Source of the DNA: Theristus sp. LFF4_11
Lineage: Eukaryota > Nematoda > Chromadorea > Monhysterida > Xyalidae
Direction of reading: 5' to 3'
NCBI GenBank assembly: GCA_030248135.1
Contig: JASANC010001709.1
Location: forward strand, 1 to 64,000
Length of the DNA: 64,000 nt
Positions 58,301 to 64,000 of this stretch are shown here, in pieces. The translations under genes were made by a program, and so were the position numbers. Position 1 is the stretch's first letter, and every line of letters begins with the position of its first letter. The notes beneath the pieces were generated by a model. The model searched no databases. It saw nothing but the letters and a program-made list of their open reading frames with translations, and was not told the origin of the DNA.

Positions 58301-61300
58301 TGTAACCTGCGGTTGCACAGCACACACACACACACACGCCAACATGAAGCAGTCGATGCTAAATTCCTTGAGGAACGGCCGCCGCAGTCGCACGATTCAG
58401 CGGCCTAGCGCATAAGAAATAGAGTGCTTGCGAATTGCGATTTATATGCACGAGCGTTTGGATTTATGAAACACGCGTCATACAAAGAGATGACTGATAT
58501 ATGCGTATACGGAGCACGCGAGCAGTTTGATGAATGAAAGCTCGCCAACGCACAATCTGAGCGTGTGTGTGTTCACGTCAAGTGACGAGTCTTGAACGCA
58601 TCCAGCTTCAAAATTCAAGCATCTCAAGGTTTCTTCGTGTGTGCTGACTCTCAACTAGAGCGAGTAGTGTTTCGATTTCGATCGGAGTTCACGCGTTTAC
58701 CCGCCCGCATACGTCCACCTCTTGCAGTGAGTTTTTTTTTCTCGACAGCGCAATTGCAAAAAAAAACAGCGTACCTTTTACTGAAATTACGGTATGCCAT
58801 GTTCCATGTGAAACAAGCGCTGTTTTTTGAATGAATTCTCTCAGTGCGGAAATGGAGGGCGTGTAGAGTTCTCATGAACGAGACTTTTTCCACACGATGA
58901 CGAAGCAAGAATGTGGGTGCTGCCTGAACATGATCAAATAGCCATGCTGAAGCCGCATAGTGCGATGCCAATTAGCGCAATGTGCCGTTTTCACAGGCTT
59001 CCGTCTGTTTTCATATGCGTAACGTAACAGCAAGAGGCCACGTGAATCATGAAATGACGTGACAACGACGTAGTCACAATGAAAACAGTTCCGTCCGCTG
59101 TTGCGTATTTTCAGTTAGCGAGAATGCGGGCAGGTGAACGAGCTTGCTGGTTTTCAATTCGTTATTAAATGACAATATTCGAAAAGTCGCCGACGCTTTT
59201 CATCGGTTACGTGCAGAACGAACGTGTGCTTTTGCACGACTGAGCGAAATCGGAGAGAGAAACAAACGCGTACTGTAAAAGTAAACAACCGAACCACAAA
59301 TGCACACATGAGGAAATAAAACAAAGTTCAAGGGTGCGGTTGACACTGGAAAGAATCTCGAGTAAACTAGCCGTAGTGAGTGAGAAACACGACACGAACA
59401 AGCGCCACCCACCTCGAGTCACGAACGACAAGTAAACAAGCAAAAAACTGATAAAAAAACCACCGCCAACACCAAAGAACGGGGCACTCACGTGCAATAA
59501 ATCGCTCGTGTTTGCAGAGGCCATTCTGCAGCAGCATCACCTGGTCGGCGTTCGCCGGCAGTGCCGGTGCCGTGGACGCCTTCAGTCTACCGAGCGACGG
59601 GCGTCGCAGGCGAAACGACGAGGCTACTTTGCGCACAAAACTCGGGCTGACGCCGCCGCACGTCGCCGAGTGCCGCGGTGCGCGCTTGCTCGTCGCTTGT
59701 GGCGAGCGTTCACTCAGTTTGGCGCATTGCAACGGGCGTACGCTGTCGCGTCGCTCAGCGGCGTCCAGGAGGAGGTCGTCGCCGGAGCGGCTGCTCGTCA
59801 ACGGCACCACCGGCACGTTCGACGGCGTCCAGCGTCGATGCGCGCGACTCTGCCGCGACGCGAGCACACAGCGGTACTGACGCGCCAGCAGATTCTCCTC
59901 GCTCGCCGAGCGCGCGAGCAACGGCGACTCTTGCTGCACGAAGCGCGCGTGCTGTCGCAGGAGGTCGGGCGTTGTCGTGCGTTCACGCGTGAATGTGTCG
60001 GACGACGCTGATGCGGCATCTGTGTTCGCGATAGAAAACACAACAGAAATGGCAAGGAGCCGTCACACACAGCACAATGCACAGAGAACAATCGAGCACA
60101 ATGACACAGCACACCAAACACAAACTGAACCGCGACACGTGCCACGTAGCACACACAGAAAAAACCAGTGCAATTCATGCCTGCCAAACCGATAAGTAAT
60201 CAAGTGTTTGAATCGTTGAGAAACCAAAACAAAACAGCTGGTTGCGCGACCAGAGCGTCGCAACGTGCACATGCTGCCGCTGGCTAACCTTCGTTGGTGC
60301 GCTCAGTGACCATGCGTGCCATGTCGGCGTTCGGCGCGGACGGCAGGTTCGGCACGGCCAGTTTCATCAGCTGGTTGATGTGCGGCATCTCGCCGGTGGA
60401 CGACTTGCCGGAGCCGGCGCGCCGCGTCTTGCGCGTGAACACCGCCGGCTGCTGGAAGCAACGCGCGCTCGTTAGTGCACAAACAAACGAACACGCAACT
60501 GCACCCGGCAGCTGACAGTTTCATTGCACGGCACGATTCAGCGGATTCCGTCGTGTGGCAAGCGCACACGTCACATTCGTTCAGAGGTTCACGATTGTTG
60601 ATCAGCACGGACAATTCAGAAAACTTATCATCGGTCTTTATTATTCGAAAAAAACCGTATATTTTTCACAGTGCTACGTGACTTCATGACCTGCCACTTT
60701 CATCAAAAACTCGAATTCAAAAAACTACCGACGATCAAAACAATTCATCACTTCCACCAATTTGCCGAGTGTATACGGATAAAAAAGAGCGAGAGTCAAC
60801 TGGTGATCATGACAAGACGCTCAACGCACCTTGAGCATTGATTTCTGCGGTGCCGACGCGCCCCTGGTCAAGATGGCGGACGGCTCGGTACTGGATGAGA
60901 CCGGGTAGCTCTTGGACTGGCCCGTTCGCCGTTGCATCGCTGCGTCACTCGAAGACGACGACGGCGATGACTCGCTTTTCGTGTCGCGATTAGTGGACTG
61001 CAAAACGTCTGTTTTTTTGGCAAACATACACGGCAGCTGGTTTCGAGCTTACAGATTTTCTCGTTGAATCTGGAATGTTCACCAAACAAAAACACACACT
61101 AGTGTGATTGGCAGAGAAGAGATCTAACTAATGGTGTGTCGTCGTCGCACACACGAGTGCATCCAGTGCAGTGCAGTGCCGCCCCAGCAACAACACCAAG
61201 AATTTGATTCGTCATTCAAATCCAGCTCATTGTGACGTTCGCAGAATTTGAAAAAATAGCACAAAATGTGCAGCGAGTACGAAAGTGTGAAAAATGGTAC

Positions 61301-63884
61301 AATGTAAACCAAGCGAGTGCTCGTTGCTGATTGCGGTGTGCTCACCTGGCTGATATGCAACTGATGCACGTCGGAACGTGTCGCATCCAGCACACGTCCA
61401 TCCGAGCATCGCCGCGAGTACGCCTGCTCGTCAATTGACGTTGGTAGCACGGTGTCGCCAATGGCACTGCCAATCAGACAGTTGCCACCGCCGCCACTGC
61501 CATTGTTGTTGCCTGACTCCGCCTCTACAATCACATACACACGCTATTTGAGTGACTATAGCAAAACTGTGCACGCACTATTTGGTATTGTTGAGTGTGA
61601 CCAGAATTCTCTCAAGCTCGACGTACCGGATTATGTTCGAAGAAACCATCACCAAGCAAAAAACAACAATAATAATGAAACGAGCGAGCTGCATAGCACA
61701 AAAAAACACACACACAACGTAACAACAACGCATGTCTAATCTTCTGGCATGTGCGTCTCGATCCGAGCGACATATCGCTAAAGCGTTCTATTGTTTCTAC
61801 TTAACAGTGTTACGCCAATACAAAAGAAAACAAGACACAAAATGCTAGCTAACTGTTTTGTTAATAATAAAAATTTGCAGCAAAAAACCAAACAACCAAA
61901 CATGACTCGTTTATTGTGCATGTTACACCGTTGCACACCGTGTGCGTGCGTGTCATTGTTAGTGAGTGAGCGTGTGTGTTACGAGACCTGTGACAAGAGT
62001 CGACGGCAGCTCCGTTGTCTGTCCGAAGAACACGTCATCTGACGTGGCGGAGAGCAGCGCTGGCGTCACGACAGCTGACTGCGGCGCACGCAAACTGTCG
62101 AGCAGAGTGCCGAGCTCGTCGCCACCTTCCACGTCAACTAAAATCACCAGTTTTACTCGTCTGTATTCATGCCCACTACTGGATTCACTAAAAAAACATA
62201 GCACTCGTTGAAAGAGCCGAATTCTACTTCAGCAGACATTCGCTTGCGGTACTAAGAGAGACGTTACCATAATGTAGTCGACGGAGGAAAAAAACAGAAG
62301 CAGAACGAATAGTCGTTGACAACATACGGTATGGCCGATTAAACATGGCAGCTTTTTTCAGGGTTCAATGTGCGCGCGAAATTTAATTGAATGAGAAAAG
62401 ACGTCAGAAACCCAACTGTATGTCAAATTTGACGTGTTTCTTGAAATGTGAACCTGCTCTTCCTGTTCATTCATTCTCCTTTGCACACGCGATTGATTGG
62501 GCATTATCTTGGCATTCTTGAAAAAGACAACTCCTAGTCTGCAACTGATCCCGCCTTGACGGAGAATAAAGGACTGCTTTATTTATTCGACCGTACTGTA
62601 AATCGTTCGGAAAATTCGTTTTTTTACATGTGCTCTGGTAAATAAGCTGAGTTTTACAGAAAGCAAGTGCTGTTAAATATTCTGATTTTTTGATCTACAG
62701 AATGTTTGTTTAAACCTGTCACTTCCATTCGCAGAGCACAAAGCTCGCGGCAACGAAAGAAAGAGAATCGGAGCTACAAGAAAACATGTTTAGACACAAA
62801 TTGGGTGTTTGATTTCACCAAAACCAAAATTCATTCGTTCTTCTTTCTGCAGCTCAAAGTTTTGAATGCCATGTATCCTGCGAAAGTAAGTGACAGACTA
62901 AAAGAAACCTGCTGTAATAACTCGTATAATTTGAAAAAAAAGAAACAGTAGCAGTTAAGTGCAGGTCAAGAAAGAATGAACGAACCAAGAGTGCGGTTGT
63001 AAAAATAATAATAGAGGTTCTACTAAAGAAAGACAGAAGCAAGCTGAAAGCGCACTAGCGACAAGGCTACTTTGATGTACATTGCGCTGTAGCACTGTTT
63101 GGCAAGCGTGATGGGTCAGCACAATCGCTTAAAGATTCTCGGTTAAAGAACAGTTTGACGATAATTGCAAAAAAAATCAATGCTACAGTGCTGCAGCACA
63201 AGACCAGCCACCGCCAAAACCAGCCAGTGGCCATGTGGACAATGGACACACAGTGAATTCCAACCACATGACACGATTGCACACACGTTCCCGGTTGTCC
63301 AGCGACGATTATCGAGAAGAGAAGCAAACCAAAAAGACAGTCGAAACAGTATGATCTTGTAATCGTAGCGGACGATCGAGGACAACGCGTGCCGAGATCG
63401 TGACAATGCAACAAAGAGAAAAAACACACTTGATAAACTCGATCGACAACACGACATACCGCCAGAGTCCTTCATGGAGGAGCCCATGTTGCGCCGTGGC
63501 ACCATGAGCAGATCGCTGCCTGCTTCGGTGCTGCTGTCGCCGCTCGTCCAGCCGCCGCTCTGGAAGTCGCTCAGCGCCGCGTAGCCGACGTCATCCCTGC
63601 AACAACGACAACAATGCGTCACTCAATGGCTAGTGCCGTGTGGTCGACGGTGGAAACCGCTTGCAGTGGAGCGTCTTGAAAACGTGCCAATCAGTGAGCC
63701 TTGTCATAGTCACAGCAGCCTTGAGTCTGCCCCCCCCCACCGAAAACTCACTCCGCCGCATTGATCGTCGGTTCGGCGAGCACCGTGCCCTCGTGCTCGT
63801 CAGCGTTGGCCGCCACCTGTCGACGTTCGTCGTTGTTCAGTTTGCACGACAGCAGCGAGCCGAAGAATGTCGCATAGCAACCAA
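55319..63884 (-). CDS. RhoGAP with p190-class GAP domain (5' partial)
   Basis: Ten in-phase exons: 63752-63884, 63460-63596, 61988-62137, 61346-61524, 60830-60997, 60289-60451, 59492-60019, 56988-57254, 56237-56589, 55319-55804; about 850 aa, the N-terminus lying beyond the right edge. The last two exons form a complete RhoGAP domain: VPVFVRKCVQFIENEG, EGLYRVPGN with the catalytic Arg, NAVATALKNFFACLPEPVIP, LRFLTAHLRRVA and WWPTLLRP. The wording KCVQFIE, ALKxFFAxLPxP and WPTLxRPxF, preceded by NGTTLADLAAES, is p190 (ARHGAP35/ARHGAP5) style. These proteins switch off Rho by stimulating GTP hydrolysis. Upstream exons are Ser/Pro/Arg-rich and probably disordered, with possible phosphosites. FF and GTPase domains, if present, are outside. 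The acceptor at 57254 (gttgtaag) is weak. The C-terminus after the GAP domain is a short Asp/Thr tail. Confidence 0.82.
62335..62600 (+). repeat. Dispersed repeat family R2, copy 2
   Basis: Ordered blocks shared with 10385-10640: CGCGCGAAATTTAA, CAGAAACCCAACTG, TGTCAAATTTGACG, TTTGCACACGCGAT, and AATAAAGGACTGCTTTATTT. Lies in the 1.3-kb RhoGAP intron 62138-63459. Confidence 0.7.
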
Positions 63885-64000
63885 CTGAAAACGCGCGCAC
63901 ACACCACGTTTAGTGCAAATCACGATCACACAATATAGATTGAAATTGTATGAATCGCCGGCGACGACGACGTCTCACTGAAGGCAAGCACACGACATAA

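Overview
The window is nuclear DNA of a multicellular animal. It holds intron-rich genes (mostly GT–AG, a few GC–AG), replication-type histone genes, class II tRNA genes and many non-coding transposable elements. Two clues suggest a nematode. Histone H4 has Cys at position 73. The histone 3' stem-loop behind H4 has C, not U, as the first loop base (loop CTTC). Both are traits I recall for Caenorhabditis, so the assignment is an inference. Gene models were built by hand from splice signals, reading-frame phase and remembered family sequences. Most exon junctions agree in phase across whole genes, and I flag those that do not.

Layout. 0.7-2.4 kb (-): kelch-repeat gene K1, running off the left edge or ending unresolved. 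6.4-8.7 kb (+): RGK/Ras-like small GTPase with altered nucleotide-binding motifs. 9.4-12.6 kb (+) and 14.4-16.2 kb (+): kelch genes K2 and K3, each with an N-terminal signal peptide and a C-terminal membrane segment. 20.4-16.5 kb (-): FAM149/DUF3719-type gene with a long Asn run. 23.5-29.8 kb (+): INPP5A-like inositol polyphosphate 5-phosphatase in which every catalytic motif I can align is changed. 30.2-31.1 kb (+): CENP-V/GFA-type zinc protein. 31.6-32.7 kb (+): small secreted Gly/His-rich protein. 34.1-35.3 kb (+): histones H3 and H4. 38.3-35.5 kb (-): tentative Cys-rich secreted protein. 37.5 kb (+): orphan ORF with a histone-like 3' end. 51.5-39.4 kb (-): kinesin-6 (MKLP1/KIF23 type) with two tRNA-Ser genes in one large intron. 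63.9-55.3 kb (-): RhoGAP with a p190-class GAP domain, its 5' end beyond the right edge.

Between and inside the genes are many repeats. They include a roughly 200-bp MITE family found almost only in introns and always in the same orientation, two foldback elements, a decayed Tc1/mariner-like element, tRNA-derived SINE-like units, tandem satellites, and (CAA/TTG)n tracts.

Functional themes. Kinesin-6 is the motor half of centralspindlin, which works with Rho regulators in cytokinesis; the neighbouring RhoGAP, however, looks like p190 rather than CYK-4. Two proteins (RGK-like and INPP5A-like) look like pseudoenzymes. Three neighbouring kelch genes probably encode extracellular or membrane-tethered propellers. 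No operon, CRISPR or bacterial feature is present.
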